A DNA stretch of 64,000 bases, taken from Neonectria sp. B-13 (taxonomy: Eukaryota; Ascomycota; Sordariomycetes; Hypocreales; Nectriaceae). This document shows positions 30,936-42,904 of the stretch, piece by piece. The stretch lies in NCBI GenBank assembly GCA_002682825.1, contig NOKP01000002.1, positions 1,307,132 through 1,371,131 on the forward strand. Reading direction: 5' to 3'. The notes beneath the pieces are model-generated. The model made no database searches. It was given only the letters and a program-made list of their open reading frames with translations, and was not told where the DNA came from. The translations under genes and the position numbers were made by a program. Every line of letters begins with the position of its first letter. The stretch's first letter is position 1.

Positions 30936-33857
30936 TCAGGCCAAAGCGGCCAAACGTTGGAGGCAGGTAAGAACACCTAATCGCGCCATGTTAGCTGCCA
31001 TTTTCATTCATCAAGGACAAGTATTCATCACTTACCACTAACACCTTGGGTCAAAGTGGCCGTCGCTTCCGTGTTTCGGGTACCAAGGCTGACTGTAACC
31101 ACATCCTTGACGGTGCCGTCTTCCTGAAGCCTGTTGGCCCACTTAAACACCTTCTCATCTTCTCGACCGTCACCAACAACCATCAGGAAGTCGACGGGGT
31201 CCTTGTGCGTGTCGTCAGGGTCCAGATGTGCCTGCAGATTCTCAAACACTTTCCTTGCCGCAGTCCTCTTGGTCCAGTCAATGGGCTCAACGGCGATGGA
31301 GCCATCTAGAGGAATGGCATGGACTCGCTGTTCCTCACACGCGTCATTGACGTGGCTCGAGCAATCGGACGCCTGTCGCGCCGCGGACTCATAGTCCTCG
31401 GCGCTCTTGTAATGGAAGATGAGACTGCAACGACGCTCCTCAATCTCCGCTCCGGGCGTTCGCTCAAGATAGTACGTCATGATGGGCTTCACCGACGCCT
31501 TCCAATCCTTGACCTTTTCGAGATCCGCCATCTCAGTCCACTTGTCGCTGCCGCAATCCTTGAGGAAGCAGCCATTCTCGGCAATGAGACCCAGGTTGGG
31601 AACACGGCGGAAGACGCGGTCAAGCTCTTCGGGGCGACGACCGGACATGACGTAGACGGTGTTGCGTTCGTCGAGGAGCAGGTCGTTGAGGACGTCCAAG
31701 GTGCGCTGGGGGCTAACGGGGATGATCTGATTGACAGGACCCCAGCTGACGAGTGTTCCCTCGTAGTCGATAATGAAGAGTCGGCGCTTGGCCTTCTGGT
31801 ACGTACTCGCCACGGAAGGAATCGACAGACGAGGCACAGATGTCTGGTCGCGCTTATGCTGCTCCTCGTATACCAAGTCGAGGCGGCCGAGGAACTCGGA
31901 GAACCAGTGGGAGCCGGTGTGGTTCATGACACATTGATTCAGCTTCCGCCAGCGCTGCTCTTTCTCCTCGTCGCCCATCTCCAGGGCCTGCTTGATCGCA
32001 TCGGCGCACTGACGGTAGTCCCAAGGATTTACCGACAGCTCGTTGCGGTTGAATAGGGATGAGGTGCCAGTGAACTCGGACAAGATCAAAGAACCGTGCT
32101 TTTTCTCAGGGAAGAGCGCGCCATCCTGACAGAAGAGATACTCATGAGAGGTAAGATTCATGCCCTCACGCTGGCTGGTAATCATGAGCGCATCGGCGAT
32201 GGTCAGCAGCGCAAGATATTGGGCATAATCAATATCCTGCTTGAGATACACGACGGGCTGATACGCGAGATTGGCCCACGATGAGTTGACACGGGTGACA
32301 ATGTCGGAGACAGTGGCCTCGAGGTCGCTCTTTTCGCTTGAAGAAAGTGCGACCTGAATCAGGACAGTGTTCTCGCGCCATTCGGGGTTCTTGTTGAGGA
32401 ACAGCTCGTACGAGAGCAGCTTCTGTCGCACGCCACGAACGTGATCCAGCTTGTCACGAGCGACAATGAGTTTCTTGCCCCTATAACGGTCCTGCATGAT
32501 CTGCAGCCACTTTGCTACCTCCTTGTCCTTGAGATGGTTTCGAAGGCTGACAGGGTCGATACCGATGGGCAGGTGGATGACGTCAACGAATCGGTCTTCC
32601 ATCTGGAGGCCTTCTGGGGTCGCCTCAGCACTGAGAAGACGACTGCAAGTCTGCAAGAAATGGCGAGCATACTCGCGGATCTGGAAACCGACCAAATTGG
32701 CGCCGAGCATGCCCTCAAGCAGTTCCGTTCGGACGGCGAGACACCTGAAAACCTCAGAAGAGGGGAACGCGACGTGGAGGAAGAAGCCGATCTTGGCATC
32801 AGGGAGCTTCTTGCGGACCATGCCAGGGACCAACAGCAGGTGGTAGTCGTGGATCCAGATGACGTCGCCGCGCTTCCAATTCTTGACGATGAGGTCGGCA
32901 AAGGCTTGGCAGACGTTGACGTAGTACTTCCACGAGTGGTCCTCGTACGCCTTGCTCTTGGGGTTATCGGGGATCTGATAGTGGAAGACGGGCCACAGAA
33001 TGTGCTTGCAGAAGTGGGCGTAGTGGCCGTCGAAATCCTTATCGGAGCAGAAGACAGTTAACATGTTGTGCTCGTTGGCGAGAGTGTCCTCAATGTCCTG
33101 CTTCTGCTGAGTCCCGTCGAGAGCATCCGTCGGCATGCCCAAGGTGCCCACCCAAGTATAATCGCCCAGCTTGCCATCGCGAGCAGCAGCCTCGGCAGCG
33201 TTGCGCAGGCCGCCGTTACCCTGGTCGGCGCTCACCACCTTCCAATGCGCCGAGGCGAAAACACGGTCGTGGCTCTCGCTCCTGACGAGAGGTTTAGGCT
33301 GTATTACGCCCTGACGTCCCAGTTCGCGGGCTTTTTGGATCGTCCGGCTCTGCTCTACGAGAGCCGCTGGCGGGGGCGAATTAGCGCGGGACATGGGCTG
33401 GTTTGCACGGCTGCCCCAGGAGCGCAGTTCTTGCGCATCCGTCGAACTGAAGGCGCCCGGGAATTGTATGCGGAAGCCATCTTCATTGGAGTACAGGTTC
33501 GGCGAGTCGGGGTCGTCGGTGGGAGTGTGCGGCGGGGTGAGGTCTTCGCGGGCGGCGAACAGACTAGGTTGGCGCACAGGTTCCGCTTTCTTAGTCGGAG
33601 GCTTGGGGACCGAATTGCTGGGCTTGTGACGGCGGTGCTCGGGGTCGGCGCCTCGTGGAGGAGTGCCGGGGAGGGTGAAGTGGATGGTTTTGGGGAGGAA
33701 GCTGTTGTCGCATTAGCTGCTAGTCGCTGCGAAGGCATGATGACGTTGTCGAGTCGCAGACTTTGAAGCGGGGACACCACGCAAACAAAACCGCGGCAAA
33801 AGAAATTGGGGGGAAACAAGGTGTTGCAACGTACAGAGAACAGACAAAGACAGTCAT
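30936..33857 (-). CDS. Trehalose synthase complex regulatory subunit (TSL1/TPS3 type)
   Basis: Non-catalytic large subunit that stabilises the trehalose-6-phosphate synthase/phosphatase complex. Exons on the minus strand are 33857-33835 (23 nt), 33701-31036 and 30976-30936 (41 nt), giving 909 residues. The tiny first exon supplies MTVFVCSL, joining FLPKTIHFTLPGTPPRG; the last exon supplies GVLTCLQRLAALA. Without these exons the frame lacks an ATG near its conserved start. A Ser/Pro-rich N-terminus (about 1-130) precedes a GT20 synthase-like domain (about 160-600) with VIWIHDYHLLLVPGMVRK, GFFLHVAFPSSEVFRCL and SQREGMNLTSHEYLFCQ. The FLHVAFPSSEVFR form is the TSL1/TPS3 type. A trehalose-phosphatase-like domain (about 625-895) has DYEGTL and GDGREDE, where active enzymes show DYDGTL and GDDxTDE, so the phosphatase site is probably dead. 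The alternative, an active TPS2, is disfavoured by those substitutions. Confidence 0.92.
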
Positions 33858-36800
33858 TTTGGCTACAACGTCGTCCGAGTATTGCGTATAGGGTGTAAGT
33901 GAATGAGAACACAAGGGTTCAGGAGCCGATCGGTTTGGGAATCGGAACGTTGTTGAGTGTCGGCGTATGACAAGTTCATGTGTGAGGAGCCAGAATTCGT
34001 AGGTGGTATTGGTGTCTGTGGAATCAAGTTTTTTCTGAGGCCAGATGGCTGGAGGAGCTGAGGGTGATGAGTGCTTTTTGTTGTCGCAAAGGCGAAGGGG
34101 AAAGCGCCTCTTTTGTCGCAGATCAGGGCAAGGGAGTTTTTGGTTGGAGCTTTGTAGCTTTGCAGGCGCAGCCAGATGCGACGCAATGCAACGCAACGCA
34201 CTCAACACAGCCTAAACGGTAGACGTAGCGGGAAGAGGGTGTGGTGAGGTGCAGAAGAGGGATAAAAGCGGCAAGATGAGAAGGAGTCGAGAAAGAGTGA
34301 GAAAGATGTAAGAAAGGGTAACACGAGTAACAGCTGGTGGCCAAATCTCCGAAGGGCGCCGGGCAGTCTCCGATCCACCGTGTCGTGCCGTGAGTTTGAT
34401 GTCAGGTGGTTCGACAAGCAGCTTGCGCGACAGCTCAGTTCAAGCTTGGGCAGCTGTACGGCCGCAGCTCTGCTCTGGTTCTGCTGGCGGGTGTTTGTCC
34501 GGGCGCAGTTGCGAGGCGAGAACAGACAGGGATGCGGATCGAAAGGCGTTTGAGCAGGGAGAGGGAGGGAGTAGGGATCGGGGGAAGAGATGGATTGCGC
34601 CCCGAGAGCACTGACGTAATGTGTGTTTTTTTGCGTGGTAAACCGCAACCGTAAGTGGTGAGGGCAGAGGTGTTGGGAAACGGATAAAGCTCCGGTGGGC
34701 TTTTAGTACCCGACAGCCTACGCCGTAATAGGGTACGAGTACGGTGCGAGGTATAATTAAGCCAAAGGGCAAGGCAGGCAATGGAACCGAGGAGGAGGGT
34801 GGAGGGGCGATGGATGATGGATGAGGGATGTGTGACGCAGCGATGTGGTGTAATGAAGAGGACGGCCCGCAAACAACAAAGCAAACGCAGGATATAGGGA
34901 GTAGGGACGAAAGCCGTGACGTCGTCGACGAGGAGAACTCGGCAACCAAGAGGAGGGTTTGGTCCGGGAGCTTGTAGCTTTGTAGCTTGTAGAGCAGAGA
35001 CAAGAGGAGGGGGAGGGGCAAAGACAAAACTTGTGGAGGGGAAGCCGCCGAGTATTAAAACGATGACGAGAAAAAAAAAACCGGATGGGGACATGCAGAG
35101 TTTGGGACAAAGAACGCGGGACATGAGGAGGAGTACATCGTCGGTGGAACTGGAATCATTGGGTGACTTCTTTTTTTTTCCACGATGGGGCCTAGCAAGC
35201 TACTCCGATGGGATGGGCCATGGCCGATGAAGCAGCAGAGCCAACGTCGGCAGCCCAGGCCGGAGCCATGACCGACGGACGACCTGGACGAGGGGCACAA
35301 AGAGGAGTCGTCGGGTTTCCAATTTTTTGGCTTGGCTCCTTACTGTACGTTATTTTTTGCTTCTAGGCGTTGGGAGAGTTGGATTTAGCGCTCGAGGCTA
35401 AAGACGGGCCCGGGGATGCGGGAACCGGACGGGCAGCTGTCTGCTGGGGAACGGATGGCCGGGCTGCACGGGCGAATACTGTGGGTTCGATTCAATTCGT
35501 TGCTGTGGTGTATTCGTACAGCTGTTTGGATCAATCCCTGCTGACGGACAACGTGAGGAAGAGGGGCGCAAGATACACACAAAAACAAAACCACGGGAAA
35601 CCGGGGGTTTGGAGGCGAAGGGGGGACGGAACGGGTACAGGCGATGTGGGTGCCGGTGGTGTGGAGATGGATGTACTACGTAAGTATGATGATGTGCTTA
35701 TGAGTGACGCGAAATGCCGACTACGGATACGCATCATGAAGATGTTGATTGATACATGCAGACGCCCGTTTCTTCTCCTGCATTCTCTTTTTTTGGTATT
35801 GCATTCAGTTCTCTGACGGGCCAGACATGATGGGATGTTGGTACCGAGGGCTGCTTGAGCGACAGAGGCACGCCCAACGACACCAAACAGTATATCCATC
35901 ATGATAATTGCGGTTCACGGCGAGGGAAGTGGACGAGGTCAACGGTGCGGATGAGGCGCCTTGCAATCGACACACCCAAGGCAGCTTCATCCGTCCCATC
36001 ATCCTGGCAATACTCCGACATTTTATCACCTCGTCGTTATCTCGCTCACATCCTGGCACTCTGGCAACAAACAGCGAACGGGCCAAAGACCTCACAACCT
36101 GTTCCTCAACCTGCCGACTGTAATTGACCAGAGATACACCGTAACGACAGTCAATGCCACCCCGGCCCTGCATGCCCATCTTGCATCCCCCGATTCGGCT
36201 CAACGACGATCACCCAGGGCGAAAAGCTCCAAAGATGACGCGGGACCGAAGACACACAGCATGTGGCAGGATGTCGGTTGGAGCGAGGAAGCATACTGTA
36301 CACAGTATGAAGACGTCTACCAACCAGAACCCACACGCTCGCCACTCGCCCTGTTCACTAAAGGCCCTCTCGATATCATCATCATTACTGGCGGATGACG
36401 GGCCTGCATCGCATCGCCAGCATCATCAGCCCGCAAATGCCTCGGGCCTCGTCTCCGTCCCGTCTGGACGGTTTGTTATCTCCTCCGCCTGGGATCGAGA
36501 TTGCAACAGCCAACAAGACACCAAGCCGAACTGTGATCTGATTCATTTTCCGTTGGCTCTCCCTGTCTGATGCATGGACCATGGGATTGAGGGTGGAGGC
36601 GTTGCAGCGGGCGGCGGGCCATAGGCCCATGATGGCTACTCCCGGGAAGATGCCCCATGCAAATGCAAGCCGCGCTGACGCAAGGAAACCATTTTTGCGC
36701 TCTTTTCTTTTTTTCTTTTTTTACTATCTGACTTCGTACTTGCTTACAACCTGTTGTCGCTCTCCAGCCTTGGCTACAGGACTGACCGATCACCTAGGAA

Positions 36801-39503
36801 GTCCCGGCTTCAGGGCCGGGTCGGCTTAGCCGGTGGCTGGCTGTGCTGCTGTGCTGTCATCTGAGACAGAATGAGGCAAAGCCACTCAACAACACACAAC
36901 AACAAAACACAGGACACGATTTGTTACGAGCGAACCTACGGGACAACGATCGTCAGGGCCCCCAAAATAGTCAGTAATGTAGAATCTATGCTAGGCGACG
37001 ATGAACCTCCACTGCACCCCGCAGCCTCCCAACCCCTTGGTCACTCGCTGTGCCATCCGCGCAGTGGGTATGCCGCTCGCTTGCCTGCCTAGACGCCCAG
37101 CACGGCGCAGTGCGACGGCGTGGCGTCTTGGGACAAGCCTCGCTGCAAACCTGCTGTGTGGTGCGTGATGTGTTGTGATGGAACCGCAGCATCCTATTAG
37201 CAAAGAAGAAACCGTGTGGCACTGTATCACGGGCTGTAGCATCAGTCCGGGGCAAAGAGCGTGGCCATCATATCATCCTCTCACATCATCAACGACTGGA
37301 AGCCTCATCATGAATCAGCAACCCTCCCAACAGACAAGCCAATTCCTGAGGATCGAGTTCTGTACAAGCATCTGCAGAACGGGAGAGCATCTCTACATTT
37401 CTGCATATGCAGATCGATGACCTTACCTTCTGCTGGCGAGCAAGCATAAGCTCTGCATCTCATCTGCATGCCATCGTTGCCTCACATTTCTACGCGGTAC
37501 CGTGGATGCCCCATCCCCGTCTCCCGTCTCGGTCCCCCGCCATCCATCCGCCCGTTTCGCAAACGGCAATTGTTCCTCGGTTTCTCCAAAAAAAAGTTTT
37601 TACTCCCCCTTTTCCCCACGACCCCTTGATGGCCTGATCCCCCTCCCAAATTGAGATCCAAGTGCTAAGGCATGTGGGAAAAGTTCCCCCGTCCCGCCCG
37701 GACTCTCTCCGACCTTGCGGCGTGCTCTCCCCGCAGCCGCCGAAAGGGGACATTCCCGGCGGCGGCTGGAGTCGGTGTTCCGTGGCCACCCCTCCCGCCG
37801 CAGGTGATAGTATTCATGACCAACTAAACACCCACTCGTGCTGGATCGCCAAATCATTGGAATACACAGCTAGGCGTAGACTTTGGCCGTCATTCCAGTT
37901 AGACAACTCCCGCGTCCACATGACGTCTCGCTCACCCTCAACGCTGCACCCGCCGCCCCTCTCCAGAGGCCCCGGTCCCCACCCTCCCGGCCCCGCACGC
38001 AAAAACCGGTGGTCTAGGGTAGCCGCCCCCATAATTCTCTTCCCCTGCTTCCCGCGGCTTTCCGCCCGCTCGCAAGTCTCAGACTCCCTCAGTCGTCCAC
38101 TCACGATCGGTGGAGTCGCCTCGTGGGCTGCAAGACGTGCTCCGCCCTCTCCTGCAAGAAGGCCGATTTGGTTTGCGTCGTCTTTTGGCTTTTGGGTCGA
38201 CCCTGTCAAACCAAACCCTGGACTGCTGCCTCGTGCTGCGTGTCGTGGTTCTGGTTCTCAACCGCGCCCCGTCTCCTACGTCTAAGCGACTGCCGGCTCC
38301 GGTGGGCCAGGCCCGAGAAGACCCGAACGGCGGGCTGGACGGAGAGTTTCAGGGCGCGACAACGTTGGTACTTGGCCGATTCAGGGCGCTCGTGGTCGCA
38401 TGAATGAGGCTGTTGGAGGCATATGTAATGCACGGCGTACATAGGTGAAATGCATGCGTGCCGATGAGTGATGAGATTATCTGAGTTTAGTCCAGAGCCT
38501 CTCCAGTACTTTGACATGCCTCCTACCAACGCCACGGATCAAACACGACCTAAGCAACCAAGGATAATGATTCACGAGGGATAAGCTAGCTCCTTGCACC
38601 GTTCCCGGCCCAAGAAGGGTTCCATCATGGCTGCTAGAACACGGGCCGAACCCAATGGTTCGATGTGTCGCTGCAATGCTACGTCACAACACCATCCCCC
38701 CAGGGACCTTGAAGCTATCGTGAGCTTCCACCCGCGGCCCAATTCGCAATCCTCCCCGCCCTTTCCGTTCTTCCTATCCGGCCCACGACTCTCACATATG
38801 GCTTCTTCTGCAGCCGAGATCCCCTCTAAGCTCCGGAGCACTGCAACCCGGGGCGCCCGTCACCCGTCGCCCCTCCATCCAGCAATTCCTCGCAAGCGAG
38901 CCTATGAGCGTCCCACATGCTGATATCGAAACCCTGGCGCCTCCCAAACCTAGGACCACCATCCACCATCTGCACATCCCCCTCCGCTAGATAGATCGGC
39001 ACTATCGGGGTTCGAGGCAAGGCAGTACCCGCACCTAGCATCCTGGAAGCCTGGGACGCAATTCAACAACCTTGGCAGCCGCACCCTGGCTTTCGTCACT
39101 GGCCAACCAACGGGCCAGCACCAACTCCCGGAGGTGCATCATCTGTCCCTTGCGCGTACGTGGCTCCCTCGGGCCTCACCTGAGCTGTGGTGCAGCTCTG
39201 ACAGTCCGAGTCGGATTTTGAGGGCACCCTAATTTCTCATCTGGCGTCGACGGCGTGTGTAATGCAGGCACTCGTGTGGTGCCACGCGCCGTCCGGGACG
39301 TCAAATGGGGAGTCAAGATAGCACGCCTTTTGCCACGCGGATGTACGTAGTAGATGCAACAATAAAACTGGGTGGAACCGTTTCTGATCATGGCGAAAGA
39401 GGCAAGTATTCTGCAACATAGGCCGTGTGGATGGCAGTATCATCTCTCATGGAACTGGGACTTTTCAAGGGGTATCTCATCCATACAATCGCCCATCGGG
39501 GCG
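33858..39503. other. Long gene-poor region (5.6 kb)
   Basis: The largest gap in the window. Its left 1.5 kb is upstream of the trehalose regulatory subunit gene and contains five AGGGG elements. The rest has T-rich tracts (near 36.7 kb), A-rich and CT-rich stretches, and frames up to about 230 codons that have biased composition but no family resemblance. A short stretch at 38.87-38.99 kb reads on the plus strand as a plausible peptide end but has no credible gene model. I call no gene here; a spliced gene or non-coding RNA could be missed. Confidence 0.45.
34803..35295. promoter_or_regulatory. Cluster of AGGGG stress-response-like elements
   Basis: AGGGG occurs on the plus strand at 34803, 35008, 35014, 35037 and 35291, about 0.95-1.45 kb upstream of the TSL1/TPS3-type gene. 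AGGGG/CCCCT is the yeast STRE bound by Msn2/4 and works in either orientation; trehalose genes are classic targets. The pentamer is short and the strand is G-rich, so chance clustering is possible. Confidence 0.35.
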
Positions 39504-41154
39504 CTAGTTCCGCCAAAGCCGGACGGCCTTGTCCTTGCCTCCGCTCGCAACTCTTTTTCCATCGGGGGCCCAATCCACAGCGTACACCTCGTCCTGGTGG
39601 CCAGGCAAGTCTACCTGAAGCTTGTGGGATGCCATCGACCACACCTTCAAAGTCGTATCCTTGGAACCTGTCACCAATAGTCTCGAGTCTGCCGAAAACG
39701 CGCACTGGTAAACGGGAGCCACATGCCCACGGAGAGTGTTGATGAACTTGCCGTCCCTGAGTTGGTTGTTAGCTAACGAAATATGAGATGATTCTTTGAC
39801 ACATACCTTGCACTCCAAAGCTTGGCGTGGTTGTCCCAACCCGCGCTGGCAATGAGGCTACCGTCGGGTGAGAATGAGACATGATTGATCTGCTTTTGGT
39901 GACCCAGAAGACGCGCAACCGGCTTCGTTCCTTGAGAGGGATCCCATAGATACATCGTGAAGTCATCGCTGGCCGAGACCAGACGCTCCACGACCCTGCC
40001 CTGAAACTTCCCAGCCTTCTCAAACCGTTCCTTGGCCTTGATTCGCTTTCCCTCGTCGGTATCTGGGACAGGCGTGTGGTCATAGAAAGAAGTTCGTAGC
40101 GCAAAATCGGTTGAGAGGGCGAGATGATTCACCCAGTGGGCATGTGAAGACAAGGTGTGCACCAGCGTGCCCTTCTCGGCATTCCATACTCGGACCGTCT
40201 TGTCATGGCTTGCACTGTATACAAGACCTGTCCCGCCCCAGCGAACGCAACTGACACTGCTCTTGTGCCCGCAGAGGACGTGCTCTGTTTGGCCAGTGTT
40301 GACAACCCAGATCCGGACTGTCGCATCCTTGCTCGCGCTCGCGATTCGAGGTGTCCCGTCTCTCCAGAGATGATACGGCTCCCACGCAACATTGGTCACC
40401 CACTTCGAGTGTCCTGTCATAGGGCTTCCGACGGCCTTTCCGGTCTCTGGGTCCCAGAGACGCAGGGACTTATCCATGCTTCCAGTGGCCAGTCTCGCTC
40501 CATCAGGGGACCAGGCGACGCACAAGACCCATCCGCTGTGGCCAGTGAGGGTGTACTTCGGGGTGCCGGTCTCGGTGTCCCATATGCGCGCAGTCTTGTC
40601 GCCAGATCCAGTCGCTAGGAGGCCACTGTTTCGGGGACTGAACTGTGCCGCGAGGATGGCCTCGCCATGTCCCGGTATCTTGTGTGACATACGTGTGACG
40701 GCATGGACTTTGAACACGGCCTGGGGTTCGGCGCTGAGGGTCACAGTTGTCTCAAAGGGGTTCTCAATTCCATGGCTGCGTAGGAGCTGGAGTAGATCGG
40801 TTGGGTATTGGTCGACGATGATATCAGAGCCGGGGATGTGGATTCGGAACCGATACGGCAGGAACTCTTCTCTCTCCTGGACGACATAATGTCAGTACGG
40901 CGAATCGTGCGGTAAGATAACGATGGACTTACCCTGGCCATAAGCGTATTCAACAGAAGTGACAGGTTCTTCTCCGAAGCATCGGCGAGGGGTACTTCAA
41001 TCACATCGGCCATCTGCTTGCCATCACCATCAACGAAGCGAGCCTTGAAGGAGCCCTCCGGCCCCGAGCTGGCTGTGACATCCTGCTGGAAATGCGAGCG
41101 CTCTAGCTCCTCCCTTCTTTGCCGCTTGGAAGGCGGAGGTACAATCGTCGCCAT
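39504..41154 (-). CDS. Ribosome assembly factor Rsa4/Notchless (WD40)
   Basis: Nuclear 60S pre-ribosome assembly factor; its ubiquitin-like domain is grasped by the AAA+ ATPase Rea1/Midasin to release factors from the particle. Exons on the minus strand are 41154-40933, 40876-39807 and 39756-39504, giving 514 residues, the usual size. Residues 1-30 are basic (PPSKRQRREEL). The ubiquitin-like domain (about 30-110) contains VIEVPLADASEKNLSLLLN and EEFLPYRFRI. A short linker (HAVTRMSHKIPGH) leads to eight WD repeats, with clear GH...WD units such as GDKTARIWD, MDKSLRLWD, KDATVRIW, HDKTVRVW, WDNHAKLW, KDTTLKVW and KDKAVRLW at the C-terminus. The FYDHTPVPDTDEGKRIKAKERFEK insertion is split here only for description and matches the family insert. 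Introns are 56 and 50 nt and keep frame. Confidence 0.95.
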
Positions 41155-41435
41155 CGTGAGAGTAGTTGCTGTGCTTGTGAAATATGTGGATGGTTCAAGC
41201 CTTCAAAGCGGCATGGTGGGGCAGTTGGGCAAAATCGGCAAAATCTGAGAAATTTTGGCGGTGAGAATTGCGATAGACACGCTAACAGAACAAGCGGGAA
41301 GCCCCATACATTCCCGTTAAGACCACAAAAAATGCATGCTGAGTGAGACCCGCCCTCTTCCCTTCCCTTTTCCTTATCCTTATCAAATCGAACAGCGCCA
41401 GTTCCGTATAACGCCAGTGGCCCTTCCCATCCCAT

Positions 41436-42476
41436 CTACTGCGTCCCCTGCGACGGCCGTCCGCGCATGCGCTTTGGAGGTCCGGGGTAGTGCTGGAACT
41501 GGGGCATGTCTATCCCCGGGACAGGTATCGGCGTTTGCTGCGGATTCTGAGGCAAATACAGCTGCGATTGCATCATGACCTGAGCCTGGGCCTGGGCCTG
41601 AGCTTGCGCCTGTGCTTGAGCTTGCGCCTGCACGTCCTGTTGAGGCAGCGTCTGCTGTTGTACATGTTGTTGTTGCGCGTGCATCTGCTGCTGGGTCTGT
41701 TCGGCTTGTCTTCGCTGACGAGCTCGTTGCTTTTGTGCGGAAGATTGCCGCTTGCCCTCCTCGATCTGACGATGTCGCTTATCTTGGGCCTCCTGTCTCT
41801 TCTGCCGCTGCACGTCCTCGTTCTGGACGGCGTAAATGGCCGCAATTCTGAGCTGCAACCCCGAGAGGATCCCGAGCCGTTCCGGCTGCGACAGTTTGCG
41901 GTATTCGCCCTTGAACTGATGGAAGGTATCGCCGGTCAGACGGAGGACGGCGTTGGAGACGCCCGCAACCTGGATGGCAGCCGAGGTTTCGGCATCTGGC
42001 AGAGGTCCATCGTCTGCGCCTGTTAGCAACAGCAGGTCGTTTGGACTGGACCCTTGTTCACCTTCCAGGTCTTCCACGGTATTGTTCTCGTCTTCGCTGG
42101 GCGGCTCGGGGGTCGGAGGCTCTGGGGTTCCTGGCTCGTGGTTGTGCTGGTCGCAGGTTATCGTCAAGACCCATCCGCCCATCGTCTTGCGATGAACGGC
42201 CTTGGCCTTCCATGGACAATCGGTCTTCTTGGTCGTCGTCTTGTGCTTGGTGGCCATGCACCGGTACGGCCTGCCGCCTCGATCGCAGACGAGGTCGCAT
42301 CGAACTATTTCGTTTCCTGGGATGTCGGCACCACCCACTTTCCCGCGGTGGGACCTGGCCTTGACTATCTTGTAGCCATCCTTCTCCATCCGATCGTTCA
42401 ACTCTTTGAAAAGATCTTCGTAGGAGTTGAAGATGCCCGAATGGGGCACCGAGACGGCCTCGAGGATGCCAAACAT
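41436..42476 (-). CDS. FAR1-type zinc-finger DNA-binding protein
   Basis: Putative transcription regulator of 346 residues in one exon. The ATG at 42476 (MFGILEAVSVPHSG) is used; the frame stays open a little further upstream but without ATG. The FAR1/WRKY-GCM1-like domain (about residues 15-115) starts with SYEDLFKELNDRMEKDGY and has the metal ligands in CDLVCDRGGRPYRC, then DCPWKAKAV and CDQHNHEP (C...C...HxH). A Pro/Glu-rich linker follows. The C-terminal half is a coiled-coil-like, Gln/Arg-rich region (QNEDVQRQKRQEAQDKRHRQ) leading into a Gln-Ala dipeptide run and a KRMRGRP tail that resembles an AT-hook. Similar fungal proteins are common and mostly uncharacterised. It lies 281 bp downstream-to-upstream of Rsa4 on the same strand and divergent from MSH4. 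Target genes are unknown. Confidence 0.85.
   Translation of the reverse strand: MFGILEAVSVPHSGIFNSYEDLFKELNDRMEKDGYKIVKARSHRGKVGGADIPGNEIVRCDLVCDRGGRPYRCMATKHKTTTKKTDCPWKAKAVHRKTMGGWVLTITCDQHNHEPGTPEPPTPEPPSEDENNTVEDLEGEQGSSPNDLLLLTGADDGPLPDAETSAAIQVAGVSNAVLRLTGDTFHQFKGEYRKLSQPERLGILSGLQLRIAAIYAVQNEDVQRQKRQEAQDKRHRQIEEGKRQSSAQKQRARQRRQAEQTQQQMHAQQQHVQQQTLPQQDVQAQAQAQAQAQAQAQAQVMMQSQLYLPQNPQQTPIPVPGIDMPQFQHYPGPPKRMRGRPSQGTQ
41578..41632. repeat. Gln-Ala coding microsatellite
   Basis: The minus strand repeats CAG/CAA-GCx codon pairs that encode about eight consecutive Gln-Ala dipeptides in the FAR1-type protein. Codons vary between units, so it is a degenerate hexamer repeat. Confidence 0.75.
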
Positions 42477-42904
42477 GGCGGCTTGTGACGCGATCAACGC
42501 GTTCGGCGCTCAACGATGTGTGGATTTGGCCATCGACCGGTGTCAGGTGTAAGCGGGCGTGTCAAGGAGGCGCGGGGGAGATTGGTGAGGAATTTCCGGG
42601 CCGTCCGGTTAAACGTCGGTTGACGACATGCTGGTTGTCACTTCCTTCCCGTTACCATCAACGAGCATGCATCAGGCAGCACAACCGAACCTCGAAGATG
42701 CACATCGGTAAATTTTGCTGGACCTGTTCTGATTGAGTATCACTTCTCGACTTCATCTGTGAACTGCCTGTGATCATCGTTTTATCCCGTACTGGGGCCT
42801 TTGAGACGTCATCTTCATTTGGTCCTTCTGGTGCTTGCTCCTTCTGCTACGCACTTACACAGCGAACTAACACGCCAGCACCAGAAGACGAAAAGATAAC
42901 GACA
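42477..42904. promoter_or_regulatory. Divergent promoter region of the FAR1-type gene and MSH4
   Basis: The 428-bp gap separates two start codons facing away from each other. No TATA element or other recognised site was found. Confidence 0.45.

Noticed and set aside
34435..35124. Open frame of 229 codons on the minus strand upstream of the trehalose gene
   Set aside because: Its composition is driven by a pyrimidine-rich strand, overlapping frames are equally long, and no family resemblance exists.
35476..35505. GGGTTCGATTCAATTCG resembles a tRNA T-arm
   Set aside because: No matching acceptor, D or anticodon arms can be drawn in the preceding 70 bases.
37662..38285. Open frame of 207 codons on the plus strand
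   Set aside because: Low-complexity Pro/Arg/Ser composition without conserved motifs; it sits in a GC-rich stretch where stops are rare.
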